A DNA stretch of 64,000 bases, from positions 53,897,678-53,961,677 of the forward strand of contig OZ023274.1 of assembly GCA_964007475.1 (NCBI GenBank). Reading direction: 5' to 3'. Below are positions 36,055 through 47,863 of this stretch, piece after piece. The notes under the pieces were generated by a model that was not told where the DNA came from, made no database searches, and worked only from the letters and a program-made list of their open reading frames with translations. The position numbers were made by a program, and so were the translations under genes. The first letter of the stretch is position 1. Each line of letters opens with the position of its first letter. The DNA is from Hybos culiciformis (taxonomy: Eukaryota > Arthropoda > Insecta > Diptera > Hybotidae).

Positions 36055-36296
36055 ATGGAACTGAAGATTGCACAGAAGAAGAAAAAATGTCCGATAAAAA
36101 ACCGTATAAATGTTCAGAATGTACGGCTGAATTTACAAGAAATTGTGACTTGAAAAATCATTTTAGACAACACACAGGCGAAAGGCCATATGATTGCAGA
36201 TATTGTAATGTGAAATTTTCAGCTAGCGCATCAAGAAATAAACATGAAAAATTCCAACATCCTGCAGAATATATACCAAGATCAATTTTAACATAA
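34713..36296 (+). CDS. C2H2 zinc-finger protein, intact copy
   Basis: Exon 1 (34713-34860, phase 1, donor GTAGGT) and exon 2 (35365-36296) give 359 residues. The N-terminal 50 residues have a C2HC-like motif (ICKFCDEHF, ANHKFGC). The middle is acidic and rich in Asp, Asn and Ser, with a basic PPSTKRKKQ patch. Four C2H2 fingers follow, beginning HQCRQCFIEF, FSCTICNKRF, YKCSECTAEF and YDCRYCNVKF, with one HTGERP linker between the last two. This points to a nuclear DNA-binding protein, probably a transcription regulator; the target is unknown. The start is the ATG shared with the inverted copy. It differs from the copy by a few substitutions (for example R/L at residue 8) and by the complete C-terminal finger set. 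Confidence 0.88.
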
Positions 36297-37399
36297 GAAT
36301 TTTTGTTCAATGAATTCCTTTTGAGTATTCTTTAGAGTTAAAAAAAGAATGAATTTATAAATTGTTCAATGTTATTTTTAAGTTAGTCTATTCAGAAAAT
36401 TATTAGAATGATTATAGATTTCATTACTAATGATAAATTTTTGGTTAATTTATTACAAAATAATTTTTAATTTCTTGAATCATACGAAATTTTATTTCAC
36501 AAAATAACAAATTTTTTTGTTAAAAAAATATTTATTTTTCCACTTTTGTACCTAATTTGTTTTCTGGTTCCAAAACAATATTTTCGTTAAATTAAAAAGA
36601 AAAAAAAAATAAATGTAATCAACTTACGATAATTGTACATTTTACTTATCACGAAATTTAATTAGGATATTAGAAAATTAATGAGAAATACTCTATGATT
36701 AAGTAGAAATATTCTGCAAAATATAATTGTAAATTAGTAAAAATCTTAAAATGTAATAAACTTCAAGCCCAATACACTTTTCTAACATGAAATAAGATTG
36801 ATAACCCCATCTAAGTCGAAAACTTATTAAAATTGTTGAAAAATTTTTGGCAGCCGTAATGTTTTAACGGGCACTCAATATTTTATTTGAAATTCCAATA
36901 CAAATTTTTGTGAGAAGAATTCTTGAATAAAATAAAAAAAACTTAATAAGATTAATCACTTCTTTGTATTTAACTCATTACTTAAAAATACTTACAATTA
37001 TAAATATATAAGACTTATAAATTTAATTTTTATGTATAAAAAAATAATTTGAAAATAATTAGATAATATTGATAAATGTAGTAATTTAAAAAATATAATA
37101 AAATTATATACTGATCAATATATATTTTTTAATGTTCGCGAAGTAGAATTTTTAAAATCGTACATTAACAGTCCCAATAATAACTTATTCAAAAAAACAT
37201 GTTAAACATTTAAAATCCCATTTTATTATTGATATTTAAATATTTTCTAATATTTTATATCAAATAATTTTTATTTTATTCGATATTTTCTAGTTCCTAT
37301 GATATTTTCCTAAATTCACAATTCCAAAAAAAAACACCTTAAATTTAGGGAGTTTTGATTCTTCGTTATCATTATAATACAATAATGTTTTACATCAGT
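36297..37399. other. AT-rich spacer between convergent genes
   Basis: It holds the 3' ends of the zinc-finger gene and RNF146/Iduna. Several AATAAA-like hexamers are present in both directions; no gene or paired repeat was seen. Confidence 0.5.
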
Positions 37400-40314
37400 T
37401 CACAAAATAATCTGTTGATTTTCATCATCATCATCACTATCGCTGTCTATCACATTTCGTATCGTTAGTGAACGAAAATCTTCCAAAGTTTGAGCAAATA
37501 AATCTGATGGTATTGGTCGGGTTGTTGAATCCAATGTAGCAATATTACTTTCAGAAGCAGCTTCTAGAAGTTCTTCAGTTTCCTCGAAAAATTCACGATT
37601 ACCAGATAAGTTTTCATTTGATGAAACTATTTCATCATTATCAGGTGAATCTACTAAGGTTGAGTCAATAATATTTGACGCGATGTGAAGAGCAACATCT
37701 GAAGATATAATATTTGATATAGGTGATGTTACGTTTGAAGTTGATGCAGTTTCATTACTGATAGGTACTGAGAACGGCCCAGAATTAGAACTTCCATCTA
37801 GAATTCTTAATCCAGCAACTCCTTTTTTAGGAACTGTAGCTAAATCTCTTTTAACGTGACGAACGCGAGATGGATCATTTTGTCGTTGTTGTATCATTTG
37901 TTCAAAATTAACAATGTAAACATAGCCACAAAGTAAAATAGTACAAAATTTATCACCTTTCTTATAAGATTCATCAATATCCTGAGATGTACGATCATCA
38001 TATTGCCACCATCCTAAAATTTATATATTATTTATAAATTTATATTATTATGGTTACTACAAGGTTGGCTGCAAGGTTTGGTTTAATAAAATTGTACAGG
38101 TGAAATAAAAAAGTACTAGATTTATGTGCCAATATACAGCATCTTATTTGTTGTTAGGCTTGCTAAAATTGTTTCTAAGACAAATACACACTTTTTAAGA
38201 ACTCACAATTCTCACAAGAATGTCGGCCCTATCTCTTTTTTTTTTTGCGAACTGTTTGGTTATTTTTTTGTGTATAGTTTTAAAATAATTACAACATGAA
38301 AAAATAATTTAGAAATATTTATTTAATGTAAATTCCTTACGTCAAAAATATATGTCTTATTTTTCTAAGAAGGAAACTTTCTTTTCCTGGTTTTGCATTG
38401 AAGTAAACCAGCGACACCCTTACAATGAAAATTCCCGTTTTTTCTTCTTGTAATATTTCTTGAACGTCCAAAAGACTCCTTTCTAAATTGTTTCATTTGA
38501 TTCAAATCTATTGTGTAAAGTTCACCACAGATCAACAAATCAAAAATTTTATTCAAACTATTATTAATAAAATGTTCTTCAATTTCATTGGATGCTCGAA
38601 TTTCATATTGCCACCAACCTCCTACATAGATTTTTTTTTTATTTTAATTTAATATTTTCCTGTTTGTACAGGGTCTGTCCACAGAATACTAAATAGTTCG
38701 AATGACACTTATCTGTCGTAATTTCATAAATAACACCTTAGAAGGAACTCTAATGCGCTTGGGTTTTGTAAGAATATGTATATTCTTTCATTTTCTTAGT
38801 ATTATTTCTTACAAGATCATGTTTTTGATCTTTTTCGATAACCTAATACGCAATATTAATAAAAAATAGCATTTGATTTAAGTAGCGTTCTTCAAAAAAA
38901 CATTATCATATTGTCAAATACTAATTTAACTGTAAAACTGACACTGACTATTAAAAGAAAAGTTGAGGTATTCAATCATCAGGGAGTTTATTATAAATAA
39001 TGATCGAACGTAAAAAACTTCCGAAAAGCTTATTCTCAAATTCTATCTTGATGACACTCAATGAATATAAATTCGTAATTCCGTTCAAATGGAAAGGAGA
39101 CATTCATGAGATTTTTACGTTCGATCGCAATTCATAATTAAAAAAACTATTGAGAAGCGTTTTATTATTCGAAAAAACACAGATTTTTCAATTAAATTGA
39201 AGTTTTTTTCAAACATATTTCATCCGTGGACAGGCCTTTTCTATAACTGATATTTACCTCCTCTGCCTTCATAGAACCATTGATATCCATCCACAGTAGA
39301 TTTCGTTTTGCTTAATTCTTCAACTCCATTAACTAATTGTGGATGTTGAAAGAATTGTGATGGAATGTCTCGCCTGCACATTGCACATCTATTATCTTTG
39401 TAAGCGATCCCCTGAAATTCCGTATAAGACTTAATTTATAACATTTTAAAAATCACAATCAATGTTAGAAAAACTTCCTGCAATTAACTTTTAATTGTTA
39501 AGCAAAAAAATATTTTATTTAAATTAGTAATCGCGAAATTCGCGTGAAAGAAATTATTTTTAATTTGATTTTGTTTTGAATGGAATCAGATTTTTGTTGT
39601 TGTAAACATTAAAAATCAATTTTGTGATTTGAAAGTGAAAAAACAGTTAGAGAAAAAAGATTTATAAATATTATAGATATGTTAAGAGTTAAACTGAACT
39701 AGGTTTTACTGACTATTATTGATTCCATTAAAAAGGCAAAACAAAAAGGTAGGTACCCAGAGCTATTTAAATTGCGACACATACAATTGCTTTGAGAAAT
39801 ATAAATTGTAATAGTAAGGATTTTAATAAAATTATATATCAAAGTGACACTGCTTTTTCATTAAAGGTTGTAGACATGTAAGTACCTATACCTAATAATT
39901 TAATTTACCTGAAACCATACGAAGGTAGATAGGTACCTATCTACCTACTTATTATCTAACTATTTTCTCTTAATAACTAATTAAGCAACTAATATAACAA
40001 TTAATACCTTAACGCAAAGGAAGCAAAAAATATGACCACATGGTAATTTTGTTGGATGAACTGCTGAATCTAAACAAATGGGACAAATCAATGTTGAATC
40101 TAAAAATTAACAAACAAAAGAAATTAAAAATTAAATTAAAATAATAACAAAGGTTTTTGGTACTGTTTTCTGACGAAGACGGAACTGGAACTATTTCTTC
40201 ACAATCTTCATCATCAGAAATTTCAACAATTACGTCCTCATTTTTTTTCTGGGTTGGGTGCTGCTGGAGCTGAGTATTATCTGTACCACTACTGCTACTA
40301 CTACTTTCAGCCAT
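37400..40314 (-). CDS. RNF146 (Iduna): RNF146/Iduna-type RING-WWE ubiquitin ligase
   Basis: Exons 40164-40314, 40008-40099, 39258-39411 and 37400-38013 join in frame to 336 residues. The N-terminus is Ser-rich and acidic ([14 protein letters not shown]). The RING finger spans two exons: [13 protein letters not shown], then CAMC. The linker HPQLVNG runs into the WWE domain (YQWFYEGRG, then WWQYDDRTS), followed by [11 protein letters not shown] and PKKGVAGL. In this family WWE reads iso-ADP-ribose, which switches on ubiquitination of poly(ADP-ribosyl)ated proteins such as tankyrase and axin. The Tyr, Gln, Arg and Lys positions used for binding appear kept. The C-terminal tail is long, Ser/Asn-rich and acidic (DSDDDDE). 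A second, alternative WWE exon lies at 38365-38618. The exon 1 donor is a weak GTACCA, but phase and protein continuity support it. Confidence 0.92.
38365..38618 (-). CDS. RNF146 (Iduna): Alternative terminal exon of RNF146/Iduna encoding a second WWE domain
   Basis: The exon can join the same phase-1 donor at 39258 to give a 216-residue isoform. It encodes [25 protein letters not shown], a basic SRNITRRK stretch and HCKGVAGL. It therefore covers the whole WWE module and then stops at TAG. An AATAAA lies about 50 bp downstream on the minus strand. A good donor-like GTAAGG inside the exon would create a TGA if spliced to the second WWE exon, so a tandem-WWE protein is not favoured. It retains the Tyr and Gln of the ADP-ribose pocket but lacks the long acidic tail. 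It is a duplicated exon diverged from 37400-38013. Confidence 0.75.
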
Positions 40315-40720
40315 TTTTCATTAAATCACAAGAACTTCAATACTGACTGCTTACAATTTTAAATTCTTAAATTGATAAAAAAAAAAATCAAAAATCAATC
40401 AAGGACCTAAGTAAAGTACTAAAGTGCTTTGTTCTTGTTACCTTATTTATTTGAAAATTTAAAATTGAAAAAAAAAATAAAATTTCTCTTTTATTTTTTA
40501 TATTATTATATTAAATCGTAACTTCATCAAACTTCGCACTTCACTTCCTCGCTCAACCCCTTCCTAAACATTCCTTCTTTGTGCTTTTTTTATTTTGTTT
40601 ACAGCATAACATAAAAGCTTATTGTATAAAGCCATCGATATTAATCGCAATTAGAGAATATCCTGATGAAAATTATACACACTCACTAGAAGTTAAGGTT
40701 GGTTGAATTCTATAGTACTA

Positions 40721-41053
40721 AAGGAGTAAACACAATTGGGGCGACAACGACGGCGACAACGACGACTACAACGACAGCGACAGCGATATCACTCGAGTGA
40801 ACACAATTACGGCGACGGCGACGAAATAAATATACAGGAAAAAAGTAAACAAATAGAAAAATAAATAAAAAAATATATGGTTGTCGTTGTCGCCTGGCGA
40901 CAAAATAGAAAAATTTCTAATTTGTCGCCAGGCGACAATGTCGTTTGTCGCCAGTCGTCTCAATTGTGTTCATTCTCATACAAATATATGGTTTCTATTT
41001 TTTTTTGATAGTCGCTATCGCTGTCGTTGTCGCCCCAATTGTGTTTACTCCTT
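40721..41053. mobile_element. 333-bp TIR element rich in CGACAACGACG
   Basis: AAGGAGTAAACACAATTGGG continues into GCGACAACGAC and is mirrored exactly at the right end. The interior has further CGACGGCGACGA and TGTCGCCTGGCGACAA palindromes. A second pair of GTGAACACAATT / AATTGTGTTCA repeats lies inside. No clear target duplication. Confidence 0.75.
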
Positions 41054-41638
41054 ATAGATGGAACTCAATTTCTAGAATTTACTATTTCAGGCGAAAACAA
41101 ACAAATTGCATCTGTGAGATTTTCACTTTCGTTCATAATTCATGAGTAATAATCCTTCCTTCTATAAAATATTTTAAAAATTATATGCAAAAATTATATA
41201 TAACAGAAGAAATTTACTACAAAAAAAATAAAAAATTTCTTTTATATTTTGATAAACTATTTATAAACATTTTAGCTCGTTAAAGATTTGCAAACATTTA
41301 TACATTTATCATTTTTTAATTTTTCTACCCTTTGCAGTTTAAAACTGATTTATTGTTTCTAATAAGCTGTCCAAACTTCGGGTTTAAATAAGGTTTCGCA
41401 AATATTTATAAATAGTTATTGAGTTAAAGGAGGTTTATCATACAAAAAATTTAGGTGTTTTAAAGTTGAGTTGAATCAGGTTCACCTGATAAAACCCAGC
41501 ATTGTTTATTTGGATTACATGAATATATTTCCTGATTACGTAAAAACATTATGGGGATGGGCATGTGTATTTGAATAATTAAAAAAAGAAAAAACAAAAT
41601 GGCTAAAAAAAAGCATAAAATTAATAGTAGATTATTGT

Positions 41639-41812
41639 ATATGTAAACTAAATTTGTTATTAATTAAGAGTTCTGTATACACAAAAATACATTGACACGA
41701 GTCAATACTTATATCACGAGACCGAAGGTCGAGTGATATAAATTGACAAGTGTCAATGTATTTTTGTGTAAATACAGAACGAGTTGTATAACAAATTTTG
41801 TTTACATATCCA
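41639..41812. repeat. Hairpin element of about 174 bp
   Basis: Arms with TGTAAACTAAATTTGTTAT, ACACAAAAATACATTGACAC and GTCAATACTTATATCAC fold back around GAGACCGAAGGTCGA. Probably a small MITE; the ends are imperfect. Confidence 0.7.
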
Positions 41813-41964
41813 ATATACTGTTTTAATGCGTAGGGGAGAGGTAGTTGCAAAGAGAGAATATTTTTTCTTCTCATTTATTATCATTTTTTTTTGTATTTGG
41901 CTGTATTGAAATATTCTGAGAGATATTATGTTTGTTTAGGTATTACGTAATATTCAATACGAAA

Positions 41965-42072
41965 CATCTAAATGATTTCATTATTTACGCTGATGCATCT
42001 AAATTTTTTCATTATATACGCTGATGCATCTAAATTTTTTCATTATTTACGCAGATGCATCTAAATGATTGC
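41965..42072 (+). repeat. Tandem repeat, about 34-bp unit, three copies
   Basis: The unit GCTGATGCATCTAAATTTTT plus TTCATTATNTAC is repeated three times and ends in a diverged copy. Confidence 0.8.
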
Positions 42073-42474
42073 ATGTATATTAACGCATATAATACTCCAT
42101 TTAGTGATCTAAATTCTATAGCACTAAATACAACATAACGATCCCCAACGCATTAAAATAATTTATTTTTTTGTATTTTTATTTTTCGAATTTTAATTTT
42201 AAATTAATTAATTTACTTATAGAATTTTTTTATATAATTTTTAAATTATTTTTGATTAAATTTTATTCACTAATTTTTTTTTAGAAATTTAACAAAAAAA
42301 AAATAAAACTAAAAAACAACAAAATTAACCTTGGTTAAAAAAAATCATGGTATGAACAGAAATTTTCAATTGAGGGATAACCTGATTTAATTATGAATAA
42401 AATTCCAAGTTCTGCACTAACTGTTTTGATAATGTGGCTAATATGAGTCTGCTTTTCTTAACTATAGTGCTTCA

Positions 42475-42952
42475 CCCTTAAAAAAATTTAAAAATTTCAA
42501 ATTCTGAATTTCAAATTCCTAATGTATTTTGTTAGTGTAATTTAATGTCAAAAAAAAGTTTTCGGGTGAACACTTTTTTTCACTTTTTTTCACTTTTTTT
42601 CATAAATTTCAAATATTAATAACAAAGCTGCCAGAGTAGGATTTTCTTTCCCTAAATTTAGAGGATTTTATTATATCTGGAAAAAATTATGAACAAAAAA
42701 TTATTGTACAAGAAAAATCTCAGGAAATTTGCGGAATTTTTTTCATCTGGCATGTTTTTTTTTTTGATTTGACAATTAGAATGACAGAACTTGAATTTCA
42801 AATTTTTTTGTTGTTGTTGTGAATTTCAAATACACGCTCTGAGGCGTGTATTTGAAATTCACAACAACAAAAAAAAAATTTAAATTTTACACTAACAAAA
42901 TACATTAGGAATTTGAAATTCAGAATTTGAAATTTTTAAATTTTTTTAAGGG
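42475..42952. mobile_element. TIR element with nested central hairpin
   Basis: CCCTTAAAAAAATTTAAAAA and AAATTCCTAATGTATTTTGT form inverted ends of about 75 bp. A second hairpin (GTGAATTTCAAATACACGC) sits at about 42811-42870. There are short TTTTTTTCACTT tandem repeats near 42575. Confidence 0.75.
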
Positions 42953-44127
42953 TTTATATATAACGTATCATCAGAGTAAACATATTTCTATAGTAGAGTA
43001 ACAAGGAACAACGAAAATTTTTATGCAAAAAAAAAAAAAATTCACCTCCCTCTTACAAGGTGTCTTTCTGATTCCTTTTACTTAAGTTTTCTTCGCAGGT
43101 TTTTGTAAAATCCAAAATTAAGCACTTTTTTAGAACAAAGTGAGTTCATTTCATTTTATTTTCGACTTAAAACTATTTTCTTATTTTTAAAATTCTGGAA
43201 AACCGTAAAATTACTTATATTTTACAATTTTTTTATCTTTTTGTAAAGACAAAAAATTATCATAGTCACCTGGTTCTTTTATAAAATAAATGCATTGTTT
43301 ACATTTATTTGGCCTTAAGCGCGTCATAGTTTCCCTTAAATACTCAATACTAATAAATAAAAATCATATGATTTTTGTTTTGCTTTAATTTTTCGATTTT
43401 AAGGATGTGAGAATTTTTTTTAAAGCTTAAAGCTAATTTGAATTTCAACCGCTAGTGATTTAAATGTGAGAAATTAAAATAATAATTAATGGGAGCGTCT
43501 ACAGTTACGGCAAACGTAACTCTTTTTTTTTTTTTTTAAGTTACGGCAACCGTAATCCTGTTCAAAATTGACTAAAGTTACGGCAAACGTAACTCTTTTT
43601 TTATTTTTAGAGTTACGGCAACCGTAATCCTGTTGAAAATTGTGTAAAATTACGGCAAACGTAACTCTTTTTTTTTTTTTAGAGTTACGGCAACCGTAAT
43701 CCTGTAGAAAATTGTCTAAAGTTACGGCGGACGTAACTTTTTTTTTTTTTTAGTGATTACGGCAAAGTTTTTTTTGAGCATTATAACTTTTTTTTTAAAT
43801 AAAAAGTTGTTATGCTGAATGGGGGACGGCCGCCGCCTCCCCCAAACCCCCTAGGGCTTCTTTTTTTTTTTTTTTTTTTTTTTATTTTGCTTTGGCGCTT
43901 CGCGCTTTTAAAACTATTTTTGTATTTTTGTATAACTATGTAAGGTTTTACTATTCTTGCATTTTTTGTATGACGATGTAAGGTTTTTACTTGTCAATAA
44001 CTTTCACATGTACACATAATTTATATTTTCTATTTTTTTTTTTTTTTTTTATTAAAGTTACCAAATCACTAGGTGGGATACCTTTTATACTTAAAGAAGT
44101 ATGGATTTGGTAATGGGGACAGGAACT

Positions 44128-46900
44128 TTAGACGGGATTAAAAAGTGGGACAGTTAGTAGGTAATCATTTACACTCTTCTTAAAGCGGCGCAAGTCGTAA
44201 ATCAAGCGTCCGCCAGCTGTCGGGAACAGTTTTGAAGGGAGAGCATTCCACATTCTAGAGGTGCGAATTGAAAACGAATCTCCGAAGCTCGTTCTATCGC
44301 ATCTGGGAATTTTGACGAAATATGGGTGTGACGTTGAAGCGGTACGTGTTTGGCGTGAAAATACTTGAAGTGGAGGAAGTAGGGCCTTTACTTCCAGTGA
44401 ACACGTATCCGTTCCAACAAGGTATTTATAAAAAATTGAAAGTGAACCTACATTACGACGGTGATTGAGTGATGTTAATGAGCTGGTGGTTTGGGGATTA
44501 TCGATCAATCTAATAGCCCTTCTCTGAACTTTGTCCAGGTACTCAAGATGGGTTTTAGGGGCACCAGCCCATATATGTGAATTGTATTCTAATTTCGGTC
44601 GTATGTAGGATTTGTAAATATTTAAGAGATCAGAGGGGGGAAAGTATTGTTTACATCTTTTTAGAAAACCAAGACATTTCGCTGCGTTTTTTGCAGTTTC
44701 GAAAATATGGACTTTCCAACTAAGATCGGAAGTTATTTCCGAGCCTAAAATGTCAAGGCTCCCAGATTTACCAATGCTTTCGCCTTGAAAAGAAAATTGG
44801 GGATCAAAAGTTGACAGCTTTCTAGAAATAAGGCAGCATTGGGTTTTGGATGCGTTAAACTCAACTCTGTTGAGAAGACCCCATTGAGAAATTTTGGAAA
44901 GGTCGTGATTTATGCTACTTTGCAAGAAATTGCGTTTAGTAGTAACAGCATTTGAAGATGCTGATATTGAAAATATGTGACTGGTACCCATCCACAACAG
45001 CACGAATAGAACGGCCAGACAAAAAGTTACTGATCCAGTTGACAAAGGCTGATCCTAGCCCCATTGATTTAACTTTAGAAATTAAAGCCGGGTGCCAGAC
45101 TCGATCAAAAGCCTTAGCTATATCCAAAGCAACAACGCAAGCCTCACCGGAATTGTGAAGACTGACGTTGAGCTTGTGGGATAGATATGTCATCAGGTCA
45201 CCAGTCGATCTATTCGTACGAAAACCATATTGCTGGTCACTTAGCAATTTGTTACATTCTAGGTATTTTTTTACTTTATTGTTAATAAGGGATTCCATTA
45301 CTTTGGAAAGAATAGAAGTTAGCGCAATGGGCCTATAGTTTGAGGGATCGCATTTATCGCCTTTTTTTGGAATAGGCTGAACATGCACAACTTTCCACTT
45401 GGTGGGGTAAATGCCAAGTGAATATGAAAAATAGAAAAGGTTGCGCAGAGGTTTAGCTAGAATAGAGGCAGTATGTTTTAGGACCACAGCCGGAATACCA
45501 TCGGGGCCAGTTGACTTTTTCACATTCAGATTTTTTAGAGCTTTTAAAACAGCACGTTGCCTAAAGTAAACTCTTCCAAAAGAAGAGTTTACTGGAGGCA
45601 ATACAGGTGGATCTTGAGCTGAAGCTGCGAGTGTTGAGTTTTGACTAAAAAGTTTAGCAAACAAATTAGCCTTCTCAACCGAATCTGATATTATCCGGTC
45701 ACCATCTACAAGGGGAGGAAAAGATGAAGGCGAACAAAAGTTTTGTTTTACACTTTTAGCGAAGCTCCAAAAGCTTCTGCTATTTTTAGGAAGGTTTAAT
45801 ATTTCTTGACGCTTCCTCTGGGTAAACAAAGCCTTTTGCTGACAACAAATTTTACTGCATCTGTTCCTGACCTCTCGCCAGTGCTTCAGTGAACTTAAAG
45901 AATTGTTATATTTATACTCACGAAAAGCATTATCTCTGTCGGCTATGGCCTTTGCACAGGTGTCATTGAACCACGGATTTTTAGTATTCGTTTTATTTTG
46001 CACTTTTTTATGAGGAATGAAAAGTTTCATTCCTAGCAGAATACTTTCGGTAATGACAGCCGTGCAAAGGTCAACATCCCTCTCCAAGAAGCAACGAGAC
46101 AGATCCATCCGCTCAAGGAAACTGGCGAGCCCATCCCAATCAGCTTGAGAATAGATCCATACCAGTCTTCCAGGAGCGCTAGATAAACCCGTCCCACCAT
46201 CAAGAGAGAAGGACGTGCTAACGAGACAATGATCGGAGTTTCCAAGGGGGGAACTAATTGAAGCGTTATAATTATCTGGATTCGATGTCAGAAACAGATC
46301 CAAGAGATGATGACCCTGATGGTTTACATCCGGAATGTGGGTGGGTTCGGAAATAATTTGAATCAGATTATTAAGACTTGAAAAAAACTCTACATATCTG
46401 CCTTCGGGACTGTTGCGATTAGAATGACTAAGCCATGATACGTTGTGTACATTAAAATCACCGAAAACCAAAATTTCAGACTCTGGGTTTTTCGCCAAAA
46501 TCTGATTTATTTGGTCCGACAGCAAGTCAAACTCGACAACGTGATCACTGCCAGTCAGTTGAGGGCTTCTGTAAAGGGAGCAAAAATGGATGACGTGTTT
46601 GTTGGTTCTTAATTTGAACCAAAGAAAATTTAATAAGGGACTTGATGATTTTAAATCTTTAATGGGATAACAAGCAACGTCATTCTTAATATAAACAGCG
46701 ACTCCTCTGTGGGCGACGTATAAAGAGTGAAGATCATAACCGGGGATTGAAAAACGGTTGGGGTCTCCGTTGTCCAATACTTGGGTCTCACTTAAAGCCA
46801 GAACATTTGGCTTAGCAGAGGCCAAATGGATTTGAACGGCTTGGAAATTCGCTTCCAAACCTCGGATGTTACAAAATTGTATACTAAATTTTTTGCTCAT
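44128..46900 (-). pseudogene. LINE (non-LTR) endonuclease-reverse transcriptase, internally deleted
   Basis: Frame 1 (46900 to about 44960) starts MSKKFSIQFCNIRGLEANF. It holds an AP-type endonuclease (ALSETQVL, LVFGDFNVHNVSWL, LGNSDHCLVS) and the reverse-transcriptase fingers and palm (STGPDGIPAVVLKH, PIPKKGDKCDPSNYRPIALT, motif A VALDIAKAFDRVWH). After GYQSHIFNIS the frame shifts into a second one (to 44128) that resumes at SSNAVTTKRNFLQ in the thumb and C-terminal part. The stretch normally holding the PQGS and YADD/FADD motifs is absent, so the polymerase cannot be active. The 3' end has an A-tail (T-run at about 44032-44052). No ORF1 was seen, so the copy is also 5' truncated or its ORF1 is lost. 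It resembles jockey/CR1-like elements; the clade is not resolved. Confidence 0.87.
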
Positions 46901-47520
46901 CCCTATTAAGAAGTGTAAATTAAGAAGAAACTAGTTGATTCCACTAACCAGCTGACGAACTACGAACCGGCGGTCAACAGTTTTTAAGACCTTATTGACC
47001 TCCAGTACGGCAACGACAAGCGAGTGAAGAAGAGTGCACGGGAAAAAAGGACAGGAAATGCAGGAAGACTTGGTAACCGCGTCAGGTTTAATTATTAATT
47101 TTATTTTTTTTCGAATAAAATTCGTCACAACTTTGTGCGAACTAATTTTAAAAATTTTAATTATTATTATTATTATTATTATTTTAATATCATTAATTTA
47201 TTTTTTTTTATTTTTATTATTGATATTATTATAACCGTTACCATCACCATTACTATCATTTATATTATCACAAAATACACAAAAAAAAAAAAAAAAAAAG
47301 GTCAAAATTCGCACAAAGGACAGAAATTTAAATTAAAAACAAAAATTTTTTTTTCTTTTTTTCTTTTTTTTTTTTTTTATTTATTTATTTTTTTTTTTTT
47401 TTTTTTTGAACAATAGACAGAATAAAATGATAAAAAATAAAAAACGATTAAGACAGTGCACGCGTCTTCAATAACAGAATACAACTGCAGCATTTTGTAC
47501 ACGTTTATAATTTTAATACT

Positions 47521-47585
47521 GTAGCCGAGAGGTAGAGTGGTAGAATGAAATGCTAAAGAACGAGGTTCGAATCCCGAAGAAAGGG
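47521..47585 (+). other. tRNA-like sequence with polymerase III A/B-box motifs
   Basis: GAGGTAGAGTGGTAGAAT resembles an A box and GAGGTTCGAATCCCG contains a consensus B box (GGTTCGAATCC), about 35 bp apart. A complete cloverleaf does not fold by eye and the following sequence is A/G-rich. It is more likely a tRNA-derived SINE head or tRNA relic than a working tRNA gene. Confidence 0.35.
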
Positions 47586-47863
47586 TTAAAACAAAAAAAA
47601 AGGAAGAAAAGAAAGAAAAGAAAAAAAGAAAAACAAGAAAAAAAAGAAAAAAAAATTAAATAAATTTTTTTTTTTTTTCGACAAAAAAAAATTGCCGTAA
47701 CTTTAAGCATTACGTAAAAGTTACGGTTGCCGTAACTTTAAAAAAAAAAAATAAGTTACGTTAACCGTAACTGTTAAAAAAAAAAATAAGTTACGTTAAT
47801 CGTAACTGTTAAAAAAAAAAATAAGTTACGGTTGCCGTAACTGTAGCCACTCCCATAATTAAT

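Larger units (their letters stand above)
43491..47854. mobile_element. Foldback-type element with 9-bp target duplication, carrying a LINE
   Basis: ATAATTAAT flanks both ends (43482-43490, 47855-47863). The left end GGGAGCGTCTACAGTTACGG and the right end (reverse complement GGGAGTGGCTACAGTTACGG) match at 18 of 20 positions. Both arms are tandem arrays of GTTACGGCAAACGTAAC-type hairpins separated by poly-T or poly-A. There are about four on the left (43.51-43.75 kb) and four on the right (47.69-47.84 kb). The interior holds a defective LINE (minus strand), a tRNA-like sequence and long poly-T/A tracts. The 9-bp duplication and repeat-built arms fit Foldback/MULE-like elements. Confidence 0.85.

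Noticed and set aside
35638..36153. 171-residue second frame over the zinc-finger exon
   Set aside because: Shifted reading of the zinc-finger exon. The C2H2 fingers are in the other frame.
47135..47416. Frame rich in Ile, Tyr and Lys next to the LINE
   Set aside because: It lies over ATT/TTA microsatellite and poly-A/T and has no protein character.
47521..47585. Functional tRNA gene
   Set aside because: The A and B boxes are present, but acceptor and anticodon stems cannot be formed by eye. Kept only as a tRNA-like feature.
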